From Bacillota bacterium (lineage in GTDB: Bacteria; Bacillota; Clostridia; Clostridiales; Clostridiaceae): DNA of 5,777 bases. This document shows, in pieces, positions 1 through 5,777 of the stretch (the first letter of the stretch is position 1; the number at the start of each line of letters is the position of its first letter). The position numbers and the translations under genes were made by a program. Under the pieces are notes generated by a model. That model saw nothing but the letters and a program-made list of their open reading frames with translations, was not told where the DNA came from and did not search any database. The stretch spans positions 1 to 5,777 of the forward strand of contig JAEZDX010000310.1 in assembly GCA_023417975.1 (NCBI GenBank). Reading direction: 5' to 3'.

Positions 1-1187
1 TTCCTGTACCAGCCCTCAAATTCATTGACAAAACCCCAGAAGGGTCTATCTCTGCCCACCATCCAATTTCTTTTCTGTGAGAATGGCGGCTGCAGCATCT
101 TTACCGGTTCTCCCTTGGTTCCATAAAAGAGAAGGTCGTGAATATGTTTTGGCAGGTCATTAAAAGGTGTATCAAGGCTAAAGTCGTATTGCTGTGACAA
201 GCTATACATCATTACCGTACGATAGCTGTCTTTACTTGCCGGACTATAAACCGTACTTTTCAAAGCTCCTTTATTAATACTTTTTTCCGGAGCAACAATC
301 AAAAATCTCGTTTCCACCACATAGGACATTCCCACACCCATACAGGTATGGCATGCACTGGCGGGAGAGTTAAAAGAAAAATGAAAGGGCTGCATTTCGC
401 AGAGAGAGAAATGGTGCTCCGGGCAGCCGAAATTAGTGTAAAATTCTGCTGCTGCACCTTCCATAACCTCCACTTTCAGCATAATATCCTCATCCAGTGC
501 AAGCATTGCAGCTTCGATGGTTTTTGTCAGTTGAATATAAGTATCCTTTTTTAACGTAAAACGGTCTATAATAAGTTCGATTTTATAAGTTTTTCTCTCA
601 TCCAGCTCTTCTTTCTCCGACAGTGTAAAAGACTTACCGTCAACCAACAGATTTCTATAGCCTTTATCTCTTAATTGATGAAAAGTATATTCATAGTCCT
701 CACCAAAGATTTTATAAACAGGAGCTCTTAATTCCACCACAGTGCCTGCAGGCAGAGTGGATATATGCTCCGCTATCTGAGCTGCAGACAATTGCTTCAG
801 CGGATGTCCGCATTCAGGGCACTTACCTATGCCTGCTGTTGAATAGAGTAAACGTAAATAGTCATTTATATCTGTAACAGTTCCTACGGTAGAACGGGGA
901 TTATTATTACTTTTCTTCTGCTCAATGGCTATAACCGGTGAAAGCCCACGGACATAATCTACCTTTGCTTTTTTTAGCTGACCTATTCGGCTTTTAGCAA
1001 AGGTAGATATGGAATCAAGAAACCTCCTCTGCCCTTCGCCGTAAATTACATCAAAAGCCAATGAGGATTTCCCCGAACCGGAGACTCCGGTGATTACAGT
1101 CAATTTGTCACGAGGTATTTCTACTGAAATATTGTTAAGGTTATTTTGTTTTGCTCCACATACTTCTATAGTTGTTCGTATAGACAT
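1..1187 (-). CDS. UvrA-family excinuclease ATPase paralogue, N-terminal part (3' end beyond window)
   Basis: This encodes the first 395 residues of a UvrA-type ABC ATPase; the reading frame is open to the left edge, so the rest (ABC signature of the first nucleotide-binding domain and the whole second domain) lies outside. UvrA dimers scan DNA for bulky damage and load UvrB. Visible are the Walker A loop GVSGSGKSS (residues 34-42, Lys40) followed by LAFDVIYGEGQRRF, the segment GLSPVIAIEQKK...NPRSTVGT, a CPECG knuckle (123-127), a region of about 125 residues matching the UvrB-binding domain in length and pattern, and FSFNSP before a zinc motif C255-x2-H258-x20-C279-x2-C282. The ATG at 1185-1187 has AGGAG 8 bp upstream. 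The sequence is more divergent than housekeeping UvrA (VSGSGKSS rather than LSGSGKSS, FLDSISTFAKSRIGQ rather than YVESLSAYARQFLGQ). Together with its position beside a GyrI-type regulator, this suggests a paralogue for drug or genotoxin protection. Family is certain; specialised role is inference. Confidence 0.93.
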   Translation of the reverse strand, partial: MSIRTTIEVCGAKQNNLNNISVEIPRDKLTVITGVSGSGKSSLAFDVIYGEGQRRFLDSISTFAKSRIGQLKKAKVDYVRGLSPVIAIEQKKSNNNPRSTVGTVTDINDYLRLLYSTAGIGKCPECGHPLKQLSAAQIAEHISTLPAGTVVELRAPVYKIFGEDYEYTFHQLRDKGYRNLLVDGKSFTLSEKEELDERKTYKIELIIDRFTLKKDTYIQLTKTIEAAMLALDEDIMLKVEVMEGAAAEFYTNFGCPEHHFSLCEMQPFHFSFNSPASACHTCMGVGMSYVVETRFLIVAPEKSINKGALKSTVYSPASKDSYRTVMMYSLSQQYDFSLDTPFNDLPKHIHDLLFYGTKGEPVKMLQPPFSQKRNWMVGRDRPFWGFVNEFEGWYR

Positions 1188-1195
1188 TTTCACTT

Positions 1196-1200
1196 CTCCT
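1196..1200 (-). promoter_or_regulatory. Ribosome-binding site of the uvrA-like gene
   Basis: AGGAG on the minus strand, 8 bp from the ATG at 1185-1187. It fixes the start of the UvrA-like protein, which begins MSIRTTIEVCGAKQNNL as UvrA proteins do. Confidence 0.8.
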
Positions 1201-1233
1201 CTCTTTGCTTAAATTACTTAAAGCCTTTCTGCC

Positions 1234-1338
1234 TATATAGAACACACAAAGTCTATTACATTCTGCCTTCGCAAAAAATCCTTGTAGATTGGATACTTTT
1301 GCTCGTCACAATGTAAGACTTTTAGTGTGTTCTCTATA
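1234..1338. repeat. Long imperfect inverted repeat (about 105 bp) filling the gap between two genes
   Basis: The left arm (1234-1262) and the right arm (1310-1338) are near reverse complements. Both contain, in order, TATA, AGAACACAC, AAAGTCT and TTACATT, with one substitution and two short offsets. Inside, GCAAAA/TTTTGC (1271-1276 with 1297-1302) and ATCC/GGAT (1278-1281 with 1291-1294) continue the pairing to a small loop of about 9 nt, so the whole block can fold into one long hairpin in DNA or RNA. It begins 2 bp after the nucleotidyltransferase stop codon. No T-run follows the outer stem on the minus strand, so it is not a classical intrinsic terminator. The perfect 9-bp AGAACACAC/GTGTGTTCT ends flanked by TATA-type sequence resemble a MITE-like element, but a processing or transcription-attenuating hairpin is equally possible. 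Confidence 0.75.
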
Positions 1339-1340
1339 AG

Positions 1341-2255
1341 TCAAAGAATATATAGATAGCCGACTTCTTCAACTGATGGTTTACTTTTAGGTGTTATTCT
1401 AATTGTCTGAGATACTTTCTCAATAATCCCTTTCTCCGCCAGATAGTCAAAAATGTTGATGAGAAAATGACTGTCACTATGAAAGTGTTTGGATATGAGC
1501 GTTGTTGTTTTAATCTGCCGGTCAGCCATAAATTCAATTACAGGCTTTTTGATTACATCCAGGTTCATCTCAAGATAGCGGTCTATCTTATCAATTGCAC
1601 TCCTAATCTCTTCCTCACTAAAATGATGAGACATCGCTTTCTCGTAAAAAGTTGTTATCATCTCTGGGTTAATATCATAGGCTTTCTGAATAGCTTCCCG
1701 TGAAGAAGGTTGTCCATTAAGGCATAATTCCATGTTTGCTATTGCCTCAGCCGCCATCAAAAGATAGTACTGGGCGTATAACGGGTCTTTCCTTGCAATA
1801 AGCCACTTTTGACACTTATCGTATATAGTTATTAGATAGCAGGCTGTATAGAACACCGAAAGCGCAATATCATCACTTCCCAGCTTTTTTAAATCCTCAA
1901 AATACTCATACAAGCTATCGTCAATTGTATATACAATCCTTCCCTTTGCAAAGTAGGACTGTGAAAATGACCCTCCGATGTTTCTTTCCAATCCCCTCTT
2001 AAAAGAACTTCTTACCATAAGGTGTACATTTATGGTAATCCCGTCTTCTACAATGCAATAGCTGTCATTTTTTAGTACTTGATCTCTCACAACCAGCGTC
2101 ATATCAATATCACTTTTCTCCCAAACCACATCATAAGCAAGACTTCCGCAAAGAATGGCTGCGATCACATTTTGATCATCCTTTATTTTCTCAATAAAAC
2201 TGTCTAAAGCATCTTTATATCTCTGTTGAAGTTCAGTCTGCATTGATTCCTTCAT
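1341..2255 (-). CDS. Nucleotidyltransferase-fold protein with C-terminal winged-helix-like region
   Basis: The 304-residue soluble protein has the Pol-beta-type nucleotidyltransferase signature C-G37-S38-x10-D49-I-D51, in which the two aspartates bind the metal for transfer of a nucleotide monophosphate. The family includes aminoglycoside-modifying enzymes and toxin-like MNTs. The strand expected to bear a third acidic residue reads GITINVHLMV (72-81), with Asn76 or His78 in place of a clear Asp/Glu, so activity is uncertain. The middle (125-235) is predicted helical. The end (about 239-300, with IFDYLAEKGIIEK and TIRITPKSK) looks like a winged helix. An in-frame ATG lies six codons upstream (2271-2273), but the ATG at 2253-2255 is chosen because GGGAG sits 8 bp before it, inside the longer version. 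The gene is divergent from the AraC-type regulator and upstream of the UvrA-like gene on the same strand. Substrate unknown; it may modify a drug or act as a regulator. Confidence 0.85.
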   Translation of the reverse strand: MKESMQTELQQRYKDALDSFIEKIKDDQNVIAAILCGSLAYDVVWEKSDIDMTLVVRDQVLKNDSYCIVEDGITINVHLMVRSSFKRGLERNIGGSFSQSYFAKGRIVYTIDDSLYEYFEDLKKLGSDDIALSVFYTACYLITIYDKCQKWLIARKDPLYAQYYLLMAAEAIANMELCLNGQPSSREAIQKAYDINPEMITTFYEKAMSHHFSEEEIRSAIDKIDRYLEMNLDVIKKPVIEFMADRQIKTTTLISKHFHSDSHFLINIFDYLAEKGIIEKVSQTIRITPKSKPSVEEVGYLYIL

Positions 2256-2263
2256 ACAATTCA

Positions 2264-2268
2264 CTCCC
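2264..2268 (-). promoter_or_regulatory. Ribosome-binding site deciding the nucleotidyltransferase start
   Basis: GGGAG (part of AAGGGAG) on the minus strand, 8 bp before the ATG at 2253-2255. The alternative ATG at 2271-2273 has only a weak purine stretch upstream, and using it would put this strong site inside the coding region. Confidence 0.65.
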
Positions 2269-2301
2269 TTCATAATCCTACTTACAAAGAAACACTTGTT
2301 C

Positions 2302-2330
2302 CTATAATGTAACTTATGGTAAGATTATAG
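2302..2330. promoter_or_regulatory. Dyad in the divergent promoter region, candidate operator
   Basis: CTATAAT (2302-2308) and ATTATAG (2324-2330) are perfect inverted copies separated by 15 bp that themselves hold a direct GTAA-N6-GTAA repeat. The region 2256-2377 separates two divergent starts. TATAAT boxes are readable on both strands: plus strand at 2303-2308 and 2342-2347, minus strand at 2324-2329. None has a convincing TTGACA partner at 17 bp, which would fit activator-dependent promoters. An AraC-type regulator encoded next to it is the obvious candidate to bind, but the dyad may simply reflect the two opposed -10 boxes. Confidence 0.4.
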
Positions 2331-2365
2331 TGTAATAAATTTATAATTACAGGACAAAAATTGCT

Positions 2366-2369
2366 GGAG
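2366..2369 (+). promoter_or_regulatory. Ribosome-binding site of the AraC-type regulator
   Basis: GGAG lies 8 bp before the ATG at 2378-2380, supporting that start. Confidence 0.7.
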
Positions 2370-2377
2370 TGTAAAAT

Positions 2378-3268
2378 ATGGATAATTATTTACTGGATAT
2401 AATTAAAGATACAACTGAATATATTGAGACAAATCTTTTGGAGCCCTTAAATCTTGACAATATATCTGAGAACGTAAATATCTCCAAGTTTCATCTCCTC
2501 AGAATATGGAAGGGTGCTACTTCTACAGGCTTGATGGAATATGTGAGAAGAAGAAGGATTGCTGTTTCCCTTGGGGATCTTCTCAATGACAGGCACAGTA
2601 TTGATTTCATCTCATCAAAATATTCCTTTGGCTCGGAAAGAACTTATAATAGAGTGTTTAAAGATGAGTATAACACCACACCTGCAAAATGGCGGAGAAA
2701 TCCCTGTCCGTTAAAAATCTTGGACAAGTTTAATGCAGATTTTATGAATTGTGCCGGAGAGGGTCTAGTTTTTTTTCGTTCGATTACTGTGCTTCCCAAT
2801 TTTTGTATAGCAGGACATGAATATACTGTTGATATAGAAGAGAATATGAAATATCAGACTTCCAATAAGCTTGGAGTGGAATTTTTCTACAATGATAGGA
2901 TAAGTGTTATGAATCCCCTAGAAAAAGATGTGTATATAGGTTTTACAACTATACCTGACGAGCCGGCGAAATACACTTTTTATCAGCCTTCAATACTAGT
3001 AAATGAATACAGCATCATACCTTCAGACATGAAAAAAAAGCTGGTGAATGCCCACAAATATGGTGTTTTCACATACATGGGACCGCACCGGCCTGAAGCC
3101 ATTTCCTCAAAAACCTTAAAGGATATATGGACATACATTGCTGAAACTTGGATGCCTACAGTTCAGTTCGATTTAAATAAGAATTTTCATTTTGAACGAA
3201 TTAATTATGCAAAATGTAATAAACAATACTGTGAATGTGATTTGTTTTATCCAATCTCCTCATTATAA
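2378..3268 (+). CDS. AraC-family transcriptional regulator with GyrI-like effector-binding domain
   Basis: The 296-residue regulator pairs an N-terminal AraC DNA-binding domain with a C-terminal ligand domain, as in Rob-like multidrug regulators. Residues 8-108 hold two helix-turn-helix motifs. The first is around 25-46 (LDNISENVNISKFHLLRIWK), followed by the linker helix GLMEYVRRRRI. The second is around 73-105, ending in the family hallmark RTYNRVFKDEYNTTPAKWR. Residues 130-293 match the GyrI-like/AraC effector-binding fold: ITVLPNFCIAGHEYT, IGFTTIPD, YGVFTYMGPHRPE, the helix LKDIWTYIAETWMP, then FHFERIN and the closing LFYPI. This fold binds small, often lipophilic or cationic compounds. 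The C-terminus carries an unusual C280-x4-C285-x-C287 cluster. It is transcribed away from the nucleotidyltransferase and UvrA-like genes and probably controls them and itself. Domain identity is secure; ligand and targets are unknown. Confidence 0.93.
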   Translation: MDNYLLDIIKDTTEYIETNLLEPLNLDNISENVNISKFHLLRIWKGATSTGLMEYVRRRRIAVSLGDLLNDRHSIDFISSKYSFGSERTYNRVFKDEYNTTPAKWRRNPCPLKILDKFNADFMNCAGEGLVFFRSITVLPNFCIAGHEYTVDIEENMKYQTSNKLGVEFFYNDRISVMNPLEKDVYIGFTTIPDEPAKYTFYQPSILVNEYSIIPSDMKKKLVNAHKYGVFTYMGPHRPEAISSKTLKDIWTYIAETWMPTVQFDLNKNFHFERINYAKCNKQYCECDLFYPISSL

Positions 3269-3301
3269 AAGGCCCTGTGGTACGCAAAACCTCTTTATCC
3301 T

Positions 3302-3928
3302 TTATTCCATCTTTTTTATAAAGAACACTGCCAGTTGGGTTCTATCCCTCAAGTCAAGCTTAGTTAGTAGTGCCGATACATTATTTCTGATTGTTCCTTC
3401 GCTAATATAAAGCTTTTGGGAAATCTCTTTATTTGATAAGCCTTGACTTATCATGGACATTATTTTATACTCCTTCTGACTAAGTCCTAATTCTTTTCCC
3501 GTAAGCTTCTTGTCCTTTCCCATCATCCCTGAAATAAGCCCGGCTATCTCCTTTTCGTAAACCACATTTCCTTGACCTATAGTCTTTATACTCTCAATAA
3601 TGCTCCTAGTGGAATTTGTTTTTAATATATACCCTTCAGCACCGTTAGTCACTGCACTTCTTATATACTCGATATCCTTGAAGGTTGTAAGCAGCAGTAT
3701 TTTCGTATCCTTTAACTGCTCCTTGATAAGTTTTGTGGCTTGGACTCCGTCCATAACAGGCATCCTTATATCCATAAGTACAATATCCGGCTTTATTTCC
3801 ATGCACATTTTCACTGCCTCTTGTCCATTAGCAGCAATACCTGATACTTCGAAACCCTGTTCAGTTTCAAGAATCATTCTTAAACCGTCTCTGATTAATG
3901 CATCATCATCTACAATAACAATCTTCAA
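3302..3928 (-). CDS. NarL/LuxR-family response regulator
   Basis: The 208-residue cytoplasmic protein is a complete two-domain response regulator. The receiver domain (1-118) has the acidic cluster D7-D8-D9, phosphoacceptor D53 in VLMDIRMPVMDG, the switch threonine T81 in LLLTTF and K103 in GYILK. The LuxR/GerE helix-turn-helix (about 148-203) reads LSQKEYKIMSMISQGLSNKEI, then LYISEGTIRNNVSALLTKLDLRDR. The start is a TTG at 3926-3928, overlapping the kinase stop as TTGA, with AAGGTG 7 bp upstream. No other start fits, since the first internal Met is residue 18, past the DDD strand. It is the last gene of the permease-kinase-regulator block. By analogy with Bacillus YvfU and other NarL-type partners of ABC exporters, it likely activates the transporter genes on phosphorylation by the adjacent kinase; targets are inferred. 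Confidence 0.95.
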   Translation of the reverse strand: MKIVIVDDDALIRDGLRMILETEQGFEVSGIAANGQEAVKMCMEIKPDIVLMDIRMPVMDGVQATKLIKEQLKDTKILLLTTFKDIEYIRSAVTNGAEGYILKTNSTRSIIESIKTIGQGNVVYEKEIAGLISGMMGKDKKLTGKELGLSQKEYKIMSMISQGLSNKEISQKLYISEGTIRNNVSALLTKLDLRDRTQLAVFFIKKME

Positions 3929-5016
3929 ATTCCTTCACCTTCCAAATAATCTTCATTCCTAATAGGCAGATTGCATACTATAAGAAACCCACACTGACCA
4001 TCAATGGATATTATTCCTCCCGCATCCTTTACCCTGTTTCTCATACCGGATAATCCTAAGCCTTCTTTTATATTTTTGCATCCTATGCCATCATCCTTAT
4101 AATAGAGCCTTATATTTTTTCTGTTGATATCAACCTTTATCTCGATATGAGCTGCTTGAGAATATTTAGATGCATTTGTCAATGCCTCCATGATGTTTGC
4201 CTCAAGCAGCTTCATAGTCGAAGCTGAAACCCTTATGAAATCTCCGCTGTGTTTAAAGTTTATGCTGCAAAAGTTAAAATCTTGAATTAACTCTTCTATA
4301 TGATCAATTCCCGTTTTTTTAGTTACCTTGATATTGTATACTGTGTTTCTCGTGAGCTCCAGCGCCTCTGCCAGTTTTTTACTGCACAGGTTTAAAATAT
4401 TCTCACTCTTGTCTATATCTCGCCGAAGATATCTTATGGCCGCCTCCAGCTGAAATATTACTCCGGCGATAGAGTGACCGATATTGTCATGTATTTCATG
4501 AGCAATTCTGTTTCTCTCTCTTATCTCTGTAAGCTGTTCTATTTCCTTCTTGGATTTTATTATTTCATTTTGAGACCTCTCCAAATCATAGCGCAGATGT
4601 CTTTCTTCATCCAATAGTTTCAAATGTTTATGTTCATTACTGTCCTTAATTCCTATCACATATCCAAATATGAGCGCAGAAATCAAATGAAATATATAGC
4701 TGAAATTACCTGTAAAAAAAGCTGCACAAACCGCTGCGGCCAAGGCAGCTGCAGCTGTTCCAAAGCTGTTGAAATACATTAAATCAAGAACCGATATTCC
4801 TGCCAGCATTATAAAGTCACTTTTATACATTGTTACACCGAAGATGATAATAAGAAATACTATGGAGCTATATATATTGTCAATAAATCTCTCTTTAACT
4901 ATAAAAAGGCATAAAACACTCAATAAGAATGCTATGCCATGTACATCGAATTTTGAATTAATTGTCTGTTCAATTACAAGCCAAATGATTAACAATGTAC
5001 CGTAAATGTGCTTCAT
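3925..5016 (-). CDS. Membrane sensor histidine kinase of the NarL-partner (HisKA_3) type
   Basis: The 363-residue kinase starts with a membrane sensor of about five or six hydrophobic segments (roughly 4-18, 27-41, 48-63, 67-82, 86-101, 106-122) and almost no extracellular loops, so it probably senses a signal in or at the membrane. A charged, probably coiled-coil helix (about 125-168) leads to the dimerisation/phosphoacceptor box ERNRIAHEIHDNIGHS, where H176 in the HD pair is the likely phosphorylated residue. The HATPase domain has the N-box EALTNASKYS (N281), G-box DDGIGC (308-313) and GLGLSGM (319-325). The ATG at 5014-5016 has GGGAG 5 bp upstream. The gene follows the permease by 67 bp, has its own promoter-like sequence, and overlaps the response-regulator start by 4 bp, so the two are surely partners. 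The layout matches YvfT/DesK/LiaS-like kinases; the signal is unknown. Confidence 0.95.
   Translation of the reverse strand: MKHIYGTLLIIWLVIEQTINSKFDVHGIAFLLSVLCLFIVKERFIDNIYSSIVFLIIIFGVTMYKSDFIMLAGISVLDLMYFNSFGTAAAALAAAVCAAFFTGNFSYIFHLISALIFGYVIGIKDSNEHKHLKLLDEERHLRYDLERSQNEIIKSKKEIEQLTEIRERNRIAHEIHDNIGHSIAGVIFQLEAAIRYLRRDIDKSENILNLCSKKLAEALELTRNTVYNIKVTKKTGIDHIEELIQDFNFCSINFKHSGDFIRVSASTMKLLEANIMEALTNASKYSQAAHIEIKVDINRKNIRLYYKDDGIGCKNIKEGLGLSGMRNRVKDAGGIISIDGQCGFLIVCNLPIRNEDYLEGEGI
3936..3941 (-). promoter_or_regulatory. Ribosome-binding site for the TTG start of the response regulator
   Basis: AAGGTG on the minus strand, inside the last kinase codons and 7 bp before the TTG at 3926-3928. 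With the TTGA overlap it points to translational coupling of kinase and regulator. Confidence 0.6.
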
Positions 5017-5071
5017 ATTTGCTCCCTAAAACCATGATTATTAAAGCTGGGTGAGTTTAAACATTAACATA

Positions 5072-5100
5072 ATTATAGTGGATTCATTTGGAAACATCAA
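5072..5100 (-). promoter_or_regulatory. Sigma-A-type promoter for the kinase-regulator pair
   Basis: On the minus strand TTGATG (5095-5100) and a perfect TATAAT (5072-5077) are separated by exactly 17 bp. The -35 box lies inside the last codons of the permease gene. Transcription would start near 5065, about 50 nt before the kinase ATG. A GTTTAAAC palindrome (5055-5062) sits just downstream of the predicted start and could be an operator. The pair may also be read through from the permease gene. Confidence 0.65.
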
Positions 5101-5776
5101 TCTTTTTGAACAAGCCTCCTGCCATAAAAATGCCTGCAAATATTAGAAGTATAAAAATTTCAATTAAAATATCCCTCATACCTTTTCCTTCATAGAGCAA
5201 TTTATCAACAGCACTCATTACCCAGGTGGTAGGCAGAAGTTGTGCCACCTTATTTACCGTATCTGGCATCATTTCCTTTGGCCAATAACAACTGCCGAGC
5301 ATCAAAAGCGGAGTTGCAATGACTAGAACTATACTGTAAACAAATATAGGCTTCTTAACTATAGAAACTATTAATACTCCTAAAGATATACAAACCAAAG
5401 CGAATACAATAAACAATATATACATATTTACAGCATGTACCCCAAGGCTTAAACCTAACAGCACATTTACCAAAGCAAGAATAATTACAGCCTGAGCTGC
5501 TCCCACACTGAAAAAAGCTGCTAAATTTCCAAACAAATATTTCTTTATTGATACCGGTGCTGAGAATACTCTATAAAACACCCCGCTATTTTTATCCTCC
5601 AATATGAGTATTGCAGTAATAACGGACATATATATCATGAATTGAACTAGAAATCCCATGGCCAGTCTCGACTGTGAAGCATTTTTCCCGGTGCTGCCTT
5701 CATTGGTGAGTTTCAACTTGCCTTTATCGTATTCTTTCAAGGCAGCTTGAAACCTTTCTTTATTGTATCCAGTTCC
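5084..5776 (-). CDS. ABC-2 family exporter permease, C-terminal part (5' end beyond window)
   Basis: The frame is open from the right edge, giving the last 230 residues of a membrane permease of the ABC-2 type, which moves drugs, lipids or peptides outward with a separate ATPase. A TTG at 5738-5740 could be read as a start, but the open frame continues upstream of it (YNKERFQAALKEYDKGK) and it has no ribosome-binding site, so the gene is truncated by the window. Five hydrophobic segments are visible (about 39-59, 83-107, 117-139, 144-163, 202-222), preceded by a hydrophilic, probably extracytoplasmic stretch; the first membrane helix of the usual six would lie outside. Family marks are RVFSAPVSIKKYLFGN after the first visible helix and WPKEMMPDTVNKVAQLLPTTWVMSAV in the last external loop. 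It precedes the kinase-regulator pair, as YvfS precedes YvfT-YvfU in Bacillus. The ATPase gene is expected upstream, outside the window. Confidence 0.92.
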   Translation of the reverse strand, partial: GTGYNKERFQAALKEYDKGKLKLTNEGSTGKNASQSRLAMGFLVQFMIYMSVITAILILEDKNSGVFYRVFSAPVSIKKYLFGNLAAFFSVGAAQAVIILALVNVLLGLSLGVHAVNMYILFIVFALVCISLGVLIVSIVKKPIFVYSIVLVIATPLLMLGSCYWPKEMMPDTVNKVAQLLPTTWVMSAVDKLLYEGKGMRDILIEIFILLIFAGIFMAGGLFKKIDVSK

Positions 5777-5777
5777 A

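Noticed and set aside
348..554. Plus-strand open frame of 68 codons
   Set aside because: It lies wholly inside the strongly supported UvrA-like gene on the other strand, has no ribosome-binding site, and its translation is a low-complexity Cys/Phe-rich shadow.
1234..1338. CRISPR-like or riboswitch reading of the repeat region
   Set aside because: There is a single inverted pair with no spaced direct repeats, and no recognisable riboswitch core.
1467..1703. Plus-strand open frame of 78 codons
   Set aside because: It is antisense to the nucleotidyltransferase gene and has no recognisable domain or ribosome-binding site.
3265..3301. Bidirectional terminator between the convergent AraC-type and response-regulator genes
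   Set aside because: Only a weak stem of about six pairs (AAAAGG with CCTCTTT, containing a bulge or a G-T pair) with a long loop is present; too poor to call although a terminator would be expected here.
3192..3410. Plus-strand open frame running over the end of the AraC-type gene
   Set aside because: It is out of frame with the regulator and antisense to the LuxR helix-turn-helix coding region; no independent support.
3600..3962. Plus-strand open frame of 120 codons
   Set aside because: It is a mirror of the response-regulator receiver domain, whose motifs are complete on the minus strand.
4769..5005. Plus-strand open frame of 78 codons
   Set aside because: It is antisense to the kinase membrane segments; hydrophobic coding on one strand often leaves the other open.
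5738..5740. TTG as the true start of the permease
   Set aside because: The frame stays open to the window edge, no Shine-Dalgarno sequence precedes it, and starting there would omit the first membrane helix of the family.

Overview
The window is AT-rich, with GGAG/GGGAG ribosome-binding sites before almost every gene and tightly packed operons. The proteins are Firmicutes-type: a GyrI-domain AraC regulator, a UvrA paralogue, and an ABC-2 permease followed by a NarL-type two-component pair. It most resembles a low-GC member of the Clostridia. That placement is an inference from style, because no rRNA or other marker gene is present.

Layout. Bases 1-1187 (minus) hold the N-terminal 395 residues of a UvrA-type DNA-damage ATPase, cut by the left edge. 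Bases 1188-1340 are non-coding and dominated by a long imperfect inverted repeat (1234-1338). Bases 1341-2255 (minus) encode a nucleotidyltransferase-fold protein with a C-terminal winged-helix-like region. A roughly 120-bp divergent control region (2256-2377) carries a 29-bp dyad. Bases 2378-3268 (plus) encode an AraC-type regulator with a GyrI-like ligand-binding domain. It converges, with only 33 bp between stop codons, on a minus-strand block: an ABC-2 permease (5776-5084, cut by the right edge), a sensor histidine kinase (5016-3925) and a NarL/LuxR response regulator (3928-3302).

How the genes may work together. There appear to be two independent modules. The left one has a ligand-sensing regulator transcribed divergently from a nucleotidyltransferase gene and, further downstream on the same strand, a UvrA paralogue. 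This resembles a drug- or genotoxin-response locus; GyrI-like domains bind small, often lipophilic toxic compounds, and some UvrA paralogues protect producers from DNA-binding drugs. The right one has the order permease-kinase-regulator, as in Bacillus YvfS-YvfT-YvfU. The kinase probably senses membrane or antimicrobial stress and the regulator controls the exporter. A well-formed sigma-A-type promoter lies across the end of the permease gene and could transcribe the kinase-regulator pair on its own, while the regulator starts at a TTG overlapping the kinase stop.

No tRNA, rRNA, CRISPR array, transposase or integrase was seen. Both outer genes are incomplete only because the window ends; no frameshift or internal stop was found in any gene.
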